From NCBI RefSeq assembly GCF_052857255.1, contig NC_135507.1, positions 73,006,330 to 73,070,329 on the forward strand: 64,000 nt of DNA, written 5' to 3'. Shown one piece after another: positions 54,394 through 64,000 of the stretch. Position numbers and translations under genes: made by a program. The stretch comes from Amblyomma americanum. Taxonomy: Eukaryota > Arthropoda > Arachnida > Ixodida > Ixodidae. A model generated the notes under the pieces. That model was given only the letters and a program-made list of their open reading frames with translations. It did not search any database and had not been told where the DNA came from. The stretch's first letter is position 1. Each line of letters starts with the position of its first letter.

Positions 54394-54820
54394 TTTAACA
54401 CGATAGCGTTAAAGGCCACATTTCGCAGAAAATCTTGAGCCGGCATTGTCGGCGTTGTGAGCGAAAAATCATGTGCATGGCTCGGCAAGGTGGTCCTCAG
54501 AGAGCATCCTTGGAGGCAGATGGGCCGCCTATCTAGGTCGCGTGACCTTGTGGCGTCATTAAAACTTGACCACGGGGTAGTGAGCAAACAGCCCATTGTG
54601 GCAGGTGGAGGTTAGTGATTGGTCGTTCGGGAAGAGCGATCTAGGTCGCAGAAGGACCACCGCTGGGAGCCCCTGTCATCGCAGGGCAATGGCACGTCAC
54701 TTAACCGCTGCACCACTGAGCCAGGAGGGGGGTGACGACTTACAGGGATCTATGAATGTAAAGTAGAGAATGACTTTCTGCATATATGGGCATTAACCCA
54801 CGAGGCTATCGCGTCATACC
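54394..54820 (-). repeat. Unclassified ~415-bp interspersed repeat, copy 2
   Basis: Reverse complement of this segment aligns with 11894-12308 end to end. This copy keeps a better tRNA-like patch (CTGGCTCAGTGGTGCAGCGG) and clearer ends: GCGATAGCC inside the start and AACGCTATCGTGTTAAA at the finish, which are mutually inverted around CGATAGC. Confidence 0.75.
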
Positions 54821-55380
54821 CTAAAGGCGGAGCTTATATAGGTTCCTCCTCTACTTCTGCTTTGTGCACCTTGTCTTCGCAGCAGCGGCGACCCGGCACA
54901 AAAGGAAGTCCGATATCGATTCCGATAAGCGTGCACCCGCTACGCATTGTCTGCAACATGCTGCTCTTTGCTGCGCGTTTATGGTGGTATGTCGTAAAAT
55001 TCAGCCGCTTCCAAAACCACATTAGTAGCAAAAGAAAGTATTTTCTTCGTTCAAAAATTTTGCAGCACTGCGTCGTATTAAAGATCCCTGGAGACGCGAG
55101 GATGTTTCAACGGGGTGTGTAATGTCGGCGAAGCCCAAATCGCTGGCAACATATGTTGCTGGATTACACATTCCATGGCGCACTGTGTGGGTTGTAGGAG
55201 AGTGGCTACTTTTCAACCGCGATGTTATCGCGCACGTGTGTTGCAGCGCGTCCCATGCTTGCCAAAGGCAAAGTGTGCCGTGAAGATTGTGACGAGTCGC
55301 TGAGCTGTGGAAGGACAAGTCCCCACAACTGCGCCATAGGCTCAATATTTTAATTTCAGGTTAGCAGTGAAGCGGCACAG
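54821..55380. other. Upstream flank of an unidentified ORF
   Basis: A TATATA at about 54836-54841 lies at the start of this GC-balanced stretch and could be a promoter element for the frame at 55381, but it is 540 bases upstream and unsupported by other signals. Frames of up to 107 codons on the minus strand lack any signature. Confidence 0.25.
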
Positions 55381-55953
55381 ATGCCCAGGAAACGTGGAAA
55401 AATGCCTCTAGTTTCCACGGCTGCCACAACGCTCTGCGCGGTGCTTAACGCTCATAATCACCGCGGGAATTTCGGGCGTTTGGTACATTCCATTGGTTTC
55501 CTACGGCCTTTGGAAGCAGGTTGCCTGTACGCAGAGAGAATTTTAGAAGTCAGCTTTTGCAGCCCCGCAGAAGATGCGGACAAGACAATCACAGCGTTCG
55601 CGCAGAATCTCGCCGAAGTCTTTAGCTACATGAAAATTACTTGTATGAATGCTTCCTTTCAGTTACGTGTTGGTTACCGCCTCTACCAACAGAGGACCCT
55701 AATTACTTATGTGCATCCAAGCTGGGCATACGGGAGTCACCCTCACAGCATGAATAAAGCTGGGAATAGTAACGGGCGTGGCAGCGTCGTCACTCTATGC
55801 ATGCTTCCGAAGCCATTAAATGCTTTGATTGAAGGCGTACAACGGAGATATGTACACGTAAACATGTCTTCCGACTCTCACACTATGCAGCGCGCTGCCA
55901 AAAAACTGATTACGTGCGCTAAACGCGTCCGATTCCTCACGTCGGATTTCTAG
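55381..55953 (+). CDS. Unidentified 190-codon single-exon frame
   Basis: It starts at a true ATG (MPRKRGKMPLVSTAATTLCA) and stops at TAG 55951-55953. It is the longest frame in the window not attributable to a transposon or simple repeat. The sequence has mixed composition without low complexity, with a basic N-terminus, a central FAQNLAEVFSYMKIT and a basic C-terminus (RRYVHVNMSSDSH, KKLITCAKRVRF). No membrane segment, zinc finger or catalytic motif is apparent. It could be a lineage-specific gene, an exon, a captured transposon gene or a long chance frame. Confidence 0.35.
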   Translation: MPRKRGKMPLVSTAATTLCAVLNAHNHRGNFGRLVHSIGFLRPLEAGCLYAERILEVSFCSPAEDADKTITAFAQNLAEVFSYMKITCMNASFQLRVGYRLYQQRTLITYVHPSWAYGSHPHSMNKAGNSNGRGSVVTLCMLPKPLNALIEGVQRRYVHVNMSSDSHTMQRAAKKLITCAKRVRFLTSDF

Positions 55954-56426
55954 TTAGTTCGTAACACTAGTGCGAGAAAACATATGTGTACAGGGAGGAC
56001 ACCAGGATTACAGTCGGCAGTCGACACTTGCGACTTCACGCTGCCTATGAATGGCTGCCACTGCTTTTCCGTCTGCCATGACCTTTTTATGCGCAGTAGG
56101 TGAGAGTAATTGGCGTGAGGCGCCGCGAGAGGGACAAGTATAGTGGGAAAAACACAAATGCATATCATTCCTATCTTATAAGCCAATCCCACAACCTTTA
56201 ACAGTTGTCTCCCCAAAAAGCCGACCGTTGAATGATTGAACCCAAATTGTTCCACAAATAAACAAGAACCTCACAAGGTGTGCACTTTTCTCTAACATAT
56301 TTTCAGGTGTTGCAGAATGATTATTCCTTTAGACGTCACTTTAATGTCAGAATGCAAATTTAAGAATAACAGATTATATAAAAAATATGTATTTTTTCTA
56401 ATATAGTGCCTTCGTGCCACTATGAG
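55954..56426. other. AT-rich intergenic DNA
   Basis: Nothing recognised; would be the 3' flank of the candidate exon on the minus strand, but no AATAAA was found on that strand. Confidence 0.4.
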
Positions 56427-56764
56427 TCACCCCGTAGTGACATTGAACCCAGCCGGAAGGATATCGTTCTTGGCAACGCCGACAGTTGGCCTCGAGGCCT
56501 CCACTGTCGGCTGTGGCTGTTCAAAAGTGGAAGTCTCTTTTCCATCGGGTGGCGCCACCGTGGGTGGCAACACGGTGAACTCGTCCGTGTAGGCGGTCGC
56601 CAAATCGGGAATCCCCGGCGTCGGGTAGAACTGGTCGTCGTCAACGGCCGTGCTCTCTTCGCCTGCGACGGCTGGCACGGGTGGCGGTTCGTACGCTGGC
56701 AGACCCGCGACCACCGCTGCATCCTCGTTCAACGACTGGCCCTGAGCGGGACCTGTCCTCAAGG
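56427..56764 (-). CDS. Candidate host terminal exon, acidic Pro-rich tail
   Basis: The minus strand has a pyrimidine-rich acceptor (gtctcctcccgtgttgccag) ending at 56765, then an open frame in phase 1 to TGA 56427-56429. It reads AYEPPPVPAVAGEESTAVDD, QFYPTPGIPDLATAYTDEF and QPQPTVEASRPTVGVAKND. Strong GC content and Pro/Glu/Asp/Thr richness contrast with AT-rich flanks. A phase-1 donor on the upstream membrane-segment exon (61382-61535) would join it in frame. No family recognised; possibly a cytoplasmic or extracellular disordered tail. Confidence 0.45.
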
Positions 56765-56838
56765 CTGGCAACACGGGAGGAGACGGCACAGAAGCTGACA
56801 TTAGCGAAACCAATGGACGCAGCTATGTTTACATTCAT

Positions 56839-57120
56839 AAGATGATGATGATGAATTTTTATGGCTCAAGGGCATCTCAGGCCAAAGAGCGCCATCGCAC
56901 AAGGTATTCTTCTTCTATACTCAAGATTGGGTCCAAGACCCATTTCCCAAGCATTACACCCTAAAGAAGCAGAGTACAAGGCAGGGGGAAGCTTGTACGC
57001 TTTGTATCACCGGTGGGGCACGGCTACGACCACCGCAGAACAAAGGTCTGTACGAATGACGGCCAACTTTAGTTCTATGCGACCTGCGGCCACTCTACTA
57101 ACCTGACTATCTTCCGGCCT
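56839..57120 (-). mobile_element. LINE 3'-end stub with (ATC)n tail
   Basis: gatgatgatgatgaatttttatggctcaagggcatctcaggccaaagagcgcca reads, on the minus strand, as an end sequence followed by (ATC)n. A related patch is at 53416-53460. The right limit is not defined. Confidence 0.45.
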
Positions 57121-57170
57121 CGGATGCATTTAAGCCATGTAAGAGTACATAGTGTCACCCTCCCTCAGGC

Positions 57171-57445
57171 TATCATCACCATCGGCCTGACTACACGCAC
57201 TGCACGGCAAAGGTCTCTCCCGTGTCTCTCCGATTAACCCTGTAATTTGCCAGCTGCGCCCACCCTATGCCTGCAAACTTCATCTGATCCGCTCACCTAA
57301 TTTTCTGCCGGCCCCTGCTACGCTTGCCTTCTCTTGGAATCCACTCCGTTACCTTAAAAGACCAGCGGTTATCTTGCCTTCGCATTACAGGCCCTGCCCA
57401 AGCCCATTTCTTCCTCTTAATCTCGACTTGGATGGTATATTGACT
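57171..57445 (-). mobile_element. 5'-truncated LINE stub, second copy of the 6260 element
   Basis: Collinear with 6260-6456 and longer by about 40 bases. The minus strand reads DNRWSFKVTEWIPREGKRSR with later stops. The short tail is atcatcaccatc. Confidence 0.75.
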
Positions 57446-57639
57446 ACTTCTCCTTAATTATGACAAGCTCTGTGCGTGTAAATTTCTTCGCATATAATAT
57501 GCTCCACGGCCATCGAACGCAGCGGACTCTTTAGAACATATACTTCAACCTAGCAGCAAACGGTTCATTTTTCGCTATCAACGTTTTCAGGAATTGTTAG
57601 CTTTCTCAAATTCGACAAGTACCAGAGGGCTTTAATACC

Positions 57640-57780
57640 CGTGCTACACGGGCGCTTCGAATGCCTTCCAACCGAATGTCATTCGGCTCGACTCCCGAAC
57701 TTACGCTGCTACACGAAATTTTTCGACGGCATTCCGCTCAAATGCCATTCGAGTCGACGGAGCTCCGCGGAGATATTCCA
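57640..57780 (+). repeat. Imperfect tandem pair around gctacacg...cattcg
   Basis: Two ~57-base units (57643-57700 and 57703-57760) share the order gctacacg, ttcga, cattcg, tcgac. They may be a MITE-like end or a degenerate tandem repeat. Confidence 0.4.
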
Positions 57781-59162
57781 GATTTTGGAATGCCTTCATA
57801 ATGCGAACACAGCCCGAACCGACCAATAGGCGTTGCTGCCGCCATCGCTTCACCCCGCCCACAGCCGCATGACTGTTTTCGGCTCTCTGGCTGCTCATTT
57901 TGATACCCGCTGCTCGCTTTTTCCGGCTCTTTGCTTAGCAAATAGCTCGTGTTCTGTCTAAGTAAGTTCTTGAAGGTAATAGTACACCAATGAATATTTA
58001 CCACATGGGCATGAAATTTCTCCAGCAGTGCGCCGAGGAGGACGGCTGCACTCATACTGTTGTTTACATCTCTGCGTACGAACAGCCAGCGCTAGTTTCC
58101 ATTACATAAAACGCATTGTGATCTTTAGTTCTATTAAATAAGCTCATCTCTTTTGTGCCGGTTGTACCCGTGCTTGTTAACGCAGTGTGACAATCTGTGG
58201 GAGGAAACGCCGATACGATCGTTCCCCTAAGAAACACTTGAAAGCCGGGCTGCTGACATCGCGTACGACCGGCGCTTATCGCTAATTGTCCCGACTTCCT
58301 CCGACGCGATCAGTAGTTTATTTTAAACTGCTGTATTCAGAACTATGATTGGTGACCGTTCGCAGTAATTGAAATGGCATAAATTGTTATCCACAAAATA
58401 GCAACGGCGACGACTGCTGCTGGCCGTAAAGCAGTGCTCGGCGGTCTGGGTCACACCGGCGCTTCCCGTTCATCGTATGCGCGTCCTTAGATGTGAGCAA
58501 TAATTGATTTCTGGTCACTGTTGTCAAAACTACACTCGTTGATCTTTTGCATTCGCTAAAACTTGTGAATTCGCTCTTCACAACCGCCGAATTCACAGAC
58601 GTAACCCTGCGGACTCACTAGGCCTAGTCGTAGCGGAAGGGAAGGTAGTCGCCATCGATTAATATCAATTTGGCAAGCGCTTATAGTTGGTGAGTGTTCG
58701 AGTGCGCACGTGTGAAATGTACCCGTTAGTTTCGCTTTTTAACAATACGGATAAGGTAGAAGGACGAATATATTCACACCGTCGCCTCATCAGCGTGTTT
58801 TCGCTCAACCACCGGCCTGCCGAGGACATGCAGGCTGACCGTCCGCCGTTCGGATTCGTCGGTGTCGTTGGGCTCAAAAACTTGTCCCACTATACCATCA
58901 TATATGCAGCGGTTTACTGTGACAGTGTCGTTGTCGCACTATAGTGCGACCACTGCCGCCGTCCTCATCGTACACTGAAAACGAGCTCAGGAAATTTCAA
59001 ATGCGTTCGGAACGACAACGACAACGCCGACACCAGATTTTCTGGTGAACTGGAACGAGTGCGGCCTATCTATTTTTCGGGAGTAGGTATACCCATGAAA
59101 TGCATTGTAGGAGAGGCACAGTGCACCTAAAATGGTTGGTTGATGCTCTTAGCCGCACATCG
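57781..59162. other. Unassigned DNA with several short coding-like frames
   Basis: Frames at 57738-58055 (minus) and 58687-58944 (plus) have no confirming splice or domain signals. No repeat shared with the rest of the window. Confidence 0.35.
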
Positions 59163-59440
59163 TTATGAGCCAGCGGCACAGGCTGCACAGCGTGCCTCTG
59201 TCTTTGGCCGCTTCTGATCTTGGGGCTGAACAGCTCGCATGTTCTCCCCGACTGCTTCGCGCATGGAAGAGCCTCCGCCATCTGCCACTTCCTTAGCTGC
59301 TCTTGTTGCTTTACGTGCTACTGCGTTTAGCCGCTTCTGCTTTCCGTGATGGGCAGCGAGCTCAGTCTTGTCTCGCTGCTTGACGCGCCACAGCACTTTG
59401 TTGGCCTTAGCAACGCGTTTCGCCGCCTTGACCACGATCT
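59163..59440 (-). CDS. Candidate host exon, Lys/Ala-rich helical segment
   Basis: The minus strand has a good acceptor (cacacttatttcag) at 59441, then 92 codons in phase 0 to a TAA. The sequence (VVKAAKRVAKANKVLWRVKQ, RLNAVARKATRAAKEVADGG) is basic and alanine-rich, suggesting an amphipathic helix. Its phase does not fit the donor of the exon at 61382-61535, so it belongs to another transcript or an alternative end. No family recognised. Confidence 0.35.
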
Positions 59441-60683
59441 GAAATAAGTGTGCGACTAAGTAATGCTGGCATTGGTCTTCCTATCTCTTCACTTAACTGG
59501 CTCAATTTTACGGCCATGGAGGGAGCGCTACTGGCACCGTGCATTTGGATGCGGAGATCGAACGGGTGTGAGATGAAGTCGGGGCAAGGACACCTCGCGT
59601 GAAAGGTGACAGGATACGAAACTGAAAGTAACAGTCAGCGGCGGTGGCTCTGTTACCGTAACCACCGGTAAACGAAGCTGCCCTTCTTACACCTGCGCTG
59701 CTTGAATGCGGACTGGGGGAGATAATTCGCAGTTTTTTTTATTGTTGTTGTGACTACTATTCTGAGGGGAAAGTTTGAGTTTTCAGATCTGTTCGCTGTG
59801 GTTCAGGGGTGGTGTTCGGCTATATTGCCGGTAATGGAAGCTACACACATTTGACCGAGAAGAAAACGTATATAGAGCCCAGTGGTTTCCTTGTACCCAC
59901 ATCGTGTGGTTAGTTGTGCATCCCCAGTGTACCAAATTTGCAAGTGAAATGAATGCCGGTCCTCCCTGCACTGACATTTCGGACTTCCAACTACGCAACT
60001 ACAGTGCAACTACACAGCTTCGAAGCAAACTCCCTAGGCTTTAAGTTTGGCGATGACTTTATCTCCGTGCGGGTATTAGTCGCGTGCGCGTGCGTCTAAA
60101 GGTTATCTAAAACTTCACCACTAAACATAACTTCGTGAAAGACGATGAACTCAAGTAGTACGCTTGGTTTCCTGTCCACAAGATAGCGCCAGTTTACTAC
60201 AGGTCTAAGCCACATGCGAGGAAGCCACGTATTGCGATTAGCAGATTTTACTCGTCTTTGGCCCCTGCTTGAAGAGGCGAAAAATTGCCTCGAACTATCT
60301 GGTCGTCCGGTATTAAGTTTTACGATCGACGATTTTCAAAACGAAGAATGCAACGTGAATGTGAATGCTAGCAGATGAATATCAACAGCGAGGTATCATT
60401 GAACGACCAAGTTACAGAACGCGGGATGTGCGCGCATATGCTCGTTTATATTTTATTATCGCCCTCACCTGATTGCTATGAATGTTTTAAGAGCCAAATT
60501 ACTGATTCCTTCCCGACAGTAACGAGCGCAAACTGTTCGTGTCGACAGCGTGGAACTGCAAGAATCGCAAAATTCCGCAGTGTTTTCCCTCCGGTTGCAT
60601 GCAATCTTGAATAACGCCTCGAAGCAGGACATGGCAGTCCACAAACGCGTACCTCTCGTTGCGAAAGATATGTAGTAGGTCAA
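59441..60683. other. Unassigned DNA
   Basis: Includes one strong splice-donor-like CAG|GTGAGG on the minus strand at about 60470, but no convincing exon is attached to it. Otherwise nothing recognised. Confidence 0.35.
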
Positions 60684-60900
60684 ATGTTTAGGGGAACCCC
60701 CAAGGCGGAGTATATTTGTATTAAGGGAGTAATTACTCACTGGCATCCACCCAAGCAAAGCCGTAAGCCTACAACGGAAAGCTATAAAGCTTTCTCAGAA
60801 ACTTCGTTATTAAAGAAAACTGGTCCTGGTCCGGGGTTCGAACCCGGGACCACCGCTTCACCGGAACAGTCGCTCTACCGACTGAGTTAAGCGGGACGGC
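60684..60900 (-). mobile_element. tRNA-derived SINE, third family
   Basis: On the minus strand a tRNA-like head has an A box (TTAACTCAGTCGGTA, complement of about 60876-60891) and a B box (GGTTCGAACCC, complement near 60835-60846). A body unrelated to the Ruka-like SINEs follows (TCTGAGAAAGC...GTGAGTAATTACTCCC). A headless opposite-strand copy of the same body is at 61226-61350. The head does not close an acceptor stem, so it is not a tRNA gene. Confidence 0.75.
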
Positions 60901-60957
60901 AAGCTTATGGTAGGGCGAGAGCGAATTGATAAATAACTCGAAGTGGGAACGGTGTTG

Positions 60958-61005
60958 GACAAATGTCTAGGGGAATCCCCCAACACGTCCTGCTCCGGGC
61001 TATAA
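60958..61005 (-). mobile_element. Third-family SINE 3' fragment
   Basis: caaatgtctaggggaatcccccaa matches the 3' end of the copy at 60684 (caaatgtttaggggaacccccaa) in the same orientation. Confidence 0.5.
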
Positions 61006-61225
61006 TATTAATATTAATTGGTTTTGGGGGAAAGGAAGAGGCCAGTAACTGTCTCATATATCGTTGGACACCTGAACCGCACCGAAAGCGAAGGGACAAA
61101 GGAGGGAGCGAAAGAAGAATGAAAGAAATAGGTGCCGTAGTAGAGGCCTCCGGAATAATTTCGACCACCTGGGGATCTTTAACGTGTACTGACATCGCAC
61201 AGCACACAGGCGCCTTAGCGTTTTT
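61006..61225 (-). mobile_element. Ruka-like SINE, headless, nested among third-family pieces
   Basis: The minus-strand body is well preserved (ggtgccgtagtagaggcctccggaata, cacctggggatctttaac, gcacagcacacaggcgcc) with an ATT-type tail complement at 61006-61018. The head side passes directly into third-family SINE sequence at 61226. Confidence 0.8.
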
Positions 61226-61350
61226 CGAACCCCGGACCAAGGCGAATTTTTCTTTACGTAGTTTCTGAGAAGGCTGTATAGCTTTCCTTTGTATCCGTAT
61301 GGCTTCGCTCCGGTGGAAGTCAATGAGCAATTACTCCCTTATTAAGATAT
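61226..61350 (+). mobile_element. Third-family SINE body, headless, plus strand
   Basis: gaaccccggaccaaggcgaa, tttctgagaaggctgtatagctttcc and gagcaattactcccttatta parallel the copy at 60684-60900 in opposite orientation. Confidence 0.65.
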
Positions 61351-61381
61351 GCAGTAATGGGGAATGAATGAAAGTCCCTAC

Positions 61382-61535
61382 CAGTCTCCGACACCGTCAC
61401 CACGAAGAGGACGAAGACGACGACGACGACTGACAGCGCAGCCACGAGGACGTTGAGGTCCGAGATGGCGCGCTGGTGGCTGGTCTGCTCAGCCCTGAGG
61501 AAAGAGGTCGTAGCGCAGTCTGTTACGAACGCATG
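61382..61535 (-). CDS. Candidate host exon with one membrane segment
   Basis: The minus strand shows a T-rich acceptor (ttttttttttgagccgcag) then a frame in phase 0: FLRAEQTSHQRAISDLNV, followed by a strongly hydrophobic LVAALSVVVVVFVLFVVTVS and SET, then a GTAGGG donor in phase 1. GC-rich third positions contrast with the AT-rich flanks. The segment would anchor a single-pass membrane protein. The downstream acceptor at 56765 is phase-compatible, and an upstream candidate exon lies at 63825. No family is recognised; N-terminal tails of this kind occur on membrane peptidases and receptors. Confidence 0.5.
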
Positions 61536-62822
61536 CTGCGGCTCAAAAAAAAAATGGCAGTGGTTTAACTTGGCGAAAAGCAAGCACGCTTGCCAAGCGT
61601 CTGAGGCTCGTCCATGGCAGATCCGCTACACTATCGCGACAGCCGTTCTATATATACCCACACGACCACATGGCTATGACGTGGTATCACATGGTCTTAC
61701 TACACCCCCATCGAATGTCATCACGTGGTTTCTCATCACCCCACTAGATGTTCTTAAGGTCAAAGGTCACTCAATGTCAACGGTCAACTAAAGGTCATAG
61801 ATGAAGGTCAGGAATCAAGCGTTCGACAACATTACTGTACCACATATGGTCATACACGGCTAACGTGGTTGGGCTGAAGGTTCTTAAAGGTCATTCTCCG
61901 GCCTACGCAACGGCTGCTTTACCTGGCATGGTGAAGTTTTTCGCTTCAAGAACTCTTTTATTGTCAAGTGTGGGCTTAAAGAGCTGAGGTCAACGTCATA
62001 GTGCCTTAACATGCCAAAAGATATGCTTACCAGTGTTCTGAAAAAAAAAAACCGGATACGTAGTTGTTAAGTTTTTCTCTGAAAGCACCGAAGCATTGAA
62101 GTTAAAGAAACATTCTTCCTGATCTGGGGTAAGCTGCCGTCATTGTTAGCATAGCTCGTAGAGCGACTGCGTCGGACAAGTGGTGGTCCACGATTTGAGC
62201 GAATCCTCATGAAAAATTCAGGCCTGTGCACTTGCTCTTTGAATCCATGTCTCTTGGCCATCATTACGAACGGAGGTCGAAGTAAAGCTTTTTATTGCAA
62301 AAATTCTGAAAATTGAAAAATTGTAAGACAGTGATATGGAAATATTTAAGGTAATGGCGAATTGTTTTGATATGTCGGAAAATCTTTCTTTTAAAGTGTT
62401 TCCACTGATCGCATCAAACAGTTATGACTTCCTTAGAAAATCACTGGGGAACGCTTTTCATGACAGCAGGAATATCAATGGAAAAAATATTCAAGACTGC
62501 TGTTGGGTGATCTGCGGATATCTTAATTGTTATAGTGAAATCTTACATTGTATTGGAAAATTGCGTTCATATACGGTTTCCAGATGAATAATGCTTTTGT
62601 CTGGAATTGCTGGGTATGGCACTCTGGGAAGAATTTCCAGTTAGCAGACGCGCAGGGTCAAAGAGGCCTCGGCGTGACGTCCTCCTCCTGAGTGTTGTCA
62701 CGGCGGTTATTTAATCAACGGGAGAGCTTTCCTTTGTCGCCGGGGAAACCAGTTCGCCGAGCAGCAGCATTGGGGAGGCGGTTTCTAAGTTGCGCGGTCA
62801 TCCAGGGCTAATTGCCTCGCTG
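61536..62822. other. Unassigned DNA, would-be intron
   Basis: Includes several imperfect aaggtca-type repeats at about 61760-61900 (for example gtcaaaggtcactcaatgtcaacggtcaac). An 83-codon AT-rich frame at 62336-62587 has no signature. Confidence 0.4.
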
Positions 62823-62985
62823 AAGGAAATTATACCGGAGAGCTCAACTACAGCACCTCTTTCATAATCTCTTCTTTCACTAGGCTCGTTTATCCTTTCC
62901 CTTACGGCGTGGTTCAGATGTCCGCCGAGATACAACTATGTGAGACAGTTACTGCGTCATTGCTTTTCTTCAAAACTAATTTTTC
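62823..62985 (+). mobile_element. Ruka-like SINE, 3' half only
   Basis: gaaattataccggagagctcaactacagcacctctttc and cttacggcgtggttcagatgtccgccgag are the SINE body; the head and first third are missing. Confidence 0.75.
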
Positions 62986-63824
62986 CTCTGTGTGGCGGAG
63001 GCCAACTTTCCCACGGGTAAGGTGGTGGAACCCAAGTCTTCCTCTCCCTGCAGCGACTAACAACAGCGGCTGTCCGTTTCCATCTAAAAACGGCGCACAA
63101 GAAACACAAAAACACAGGGCGAACAAGAGCGCATTAGCAACTGACGCGTGGTCGAAGATAGACTTCTCACTGAGTTAGAATGCACCAGAAAATTCAGCAC
63201 GTGTCACACAATTGGCACACAATAAGCATATGTAATAGCGAAAGCTGCATGACTGCACTCACGGTACGGCCATCAGATACCGAGGAACATGCGTTCTTTT
63301 TTCAGCAATAACACTGATGTAGAACTTTCAAGTCGTTACCTGCGGTGATTATATTCGATGCCGCCAATACCTCTCTATCAACTTTTTTCTTCCGCGCCCG
63401 ATGATACTTGTCGCACCTGAGTTGGGCAACGTTTTTAGATGGATCATTACCAACTAGCCCAAATTTCTATTTTACTGGTCCCTTTCCATTTCCACGAAGC
63501 GTCGTGGTCCGAAGGTAGTGGCATTATTGGTCACGGTGCGTCCAATTTATTTTTATCAACGACCGATGCATCACGGGCACATTATTGATGGTGATGCATC
63601 TTCGCCTTTAACGGTCATTGCTGGGAGGCAGCAACAAATCGACATGGCAAGAGGAAGAGCGGACCATCTCCACCGAAACACCAGTGAGAGGACAGCGGTA
63701 CGGCCTCCTGCGGTGGGTGGCTGCCCAGGTCATCACGAGTGACCATGTGACTGGGCACAGATCAAGTGCACAGATTCCCCAACTTGAAATCTCAGGATCT
63801 CTGACTCTTCTTAAGCGGGCTTAC
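62986..63824. other. Unassigned DNA
   Basis: Short frames on both strands without signature; nothing else recognised. Confidence 0.4.
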
Positions 63825-63976
63825 GGCCTGTGTAAAGAAACATTCAAAACTTTCAGATGTCTTCTTGCGTCTAAAGTACATTTTAAATATGTGAACTAGC
63901 CTCTCCTGGAAGCTGTCCATCATCTTCTCATTGCAACAGCAGTCCTCCGAGCCGGTGCCCGTGGCCATCGGCCTGG
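63825..63976 (-). CDS. Candidate host exon with possible start codon
   Basis: The minus strand has a clear acceptor (gtttatcttttcag) at 63977. An ATG at 63966-63968 opens MATGTGSEDCCCNEKMMDSF, and a GTAAGC donor lies at 63819-63824 in phase 0, matching the acceptor phase of 61382-61535. GC content drops after QERL, so the true donor may be earlier or the frame may simply end. Cys-rich and acidic; no family recognised. Confidence 0.3.
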
Positions 63977-64000
63977 CTGAAAAGATAAACCCAGTAGAAC

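Noticed and set aside
58687..58944. Frame ending in VGVVGLKNL, resembling the start of a ubiquitin protease Cys box
   Set aside because: Only five residues match; the expected GNTC with the catalytic Cys does not follow and no splice donor is present at the break.
60465..60690. Possible exon before a CAG|GTGAGG donor on the minus strand
   Set aside because: Three phases give different plausible readings, no clear acceptor is found upstream, and the left part borders a SINE; not enough to call.
60834..60896. Possible tRNA gene on the minus strand
   Set aside because: A and B boxes are present, but the acceptor arms do not pair and the sequence continues into a SINE body repeated nearby.
61760..61900. 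Repeated aaggtca-like motifs suggesting nuclear-receptor sites
   Set aside because: Irregular spacing and orientation; more likely a degenerate simple repeat. Recorded only as content of the interval.

Overview
The window looks like intergenic nuclear DNA of an ixodid (hard) tick. The main reason is that at least ten copies of one tRNA-headed SINE type, with the layout of the Ruka-like SINEs described from ixodid ticks, are scattered through it. They lie among degenerate RNase H-bearing LINEs, Ty3/gypsy LTR elements and a Penelope-like element. No bacterial-style operons, rRNA genes or CRISPR arrays are visible. Almost every long reading frame belongs to a transposable element. The species cannot be decided from the sequence alone.

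Layout. 1-4927 is the 3' part of a well-preserved Ty3/gypsy element (pol with RT, RNase H and integrase, then a probable 1150-bp LTR). 4928-13330 is mostly quiet DNA holding a LINE 3' stub, a dimeric SINE inside a coding-like frame, a ~415-bp repeat and two long microsatellites. 13634-16200 is a minus-strand RNase H LINE with a mutated RT active site, flanked by SINEs. 18650-26010 is a decayed gypsy element (LTR-like ends, gag and the end of pol) into which a near-complete 5.3-kb minus-strand LINE (LINE A) inserted, leaving a 10-bp target duplication. 26130-33870 holds a short copy of the same LINE, several SINEs, a three-copy unclassified repeat and another RNase H LINE stub.

34133-40889 is a second copy of the LINE A family (LINE C). 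It has a 13-bp target duplication and is interrupted by a related LINE (LINE D), which has its own 10-bp duplication. 41346-43080 is a plus-strand LINE relic. 43086-50480 is an old minus-strand LINE (LINE F) whose endonuclease is split exactly by a Penelope-like element at 45898-48906. That element has 433-bp terminal inverted repeats, an RT with a YVDD motif, a GIY-YIG endonuclease and a 10-bp target duplication. 51100-53250 is gypsy pol debris with an internal 0.5-kb duplication. 53250-64000 is the least repeat-dominated part. It carries candidate host exons on the minus strand, including a membrane-segment exon and an acidic Pro-rich terminal exon with matching splice phase, plus SINEs and LINE 3' stubs.

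The window is best read as a layered record of retrotransposition. LINE F decayed and then took a Penelope insertion; the gypsy element decayed and then took LINE A; LINE C took LINE D. Nearly all LINEs (10 of 11) lie on the minus strand, while all LTR elements and the Penelope element lie on the plus strand. The most unusual objects are the Penelope-like element, the rearranged 5' end of LINE C, the dimeric SINE, two strong fold-back repeats and two unclassified repeat families.
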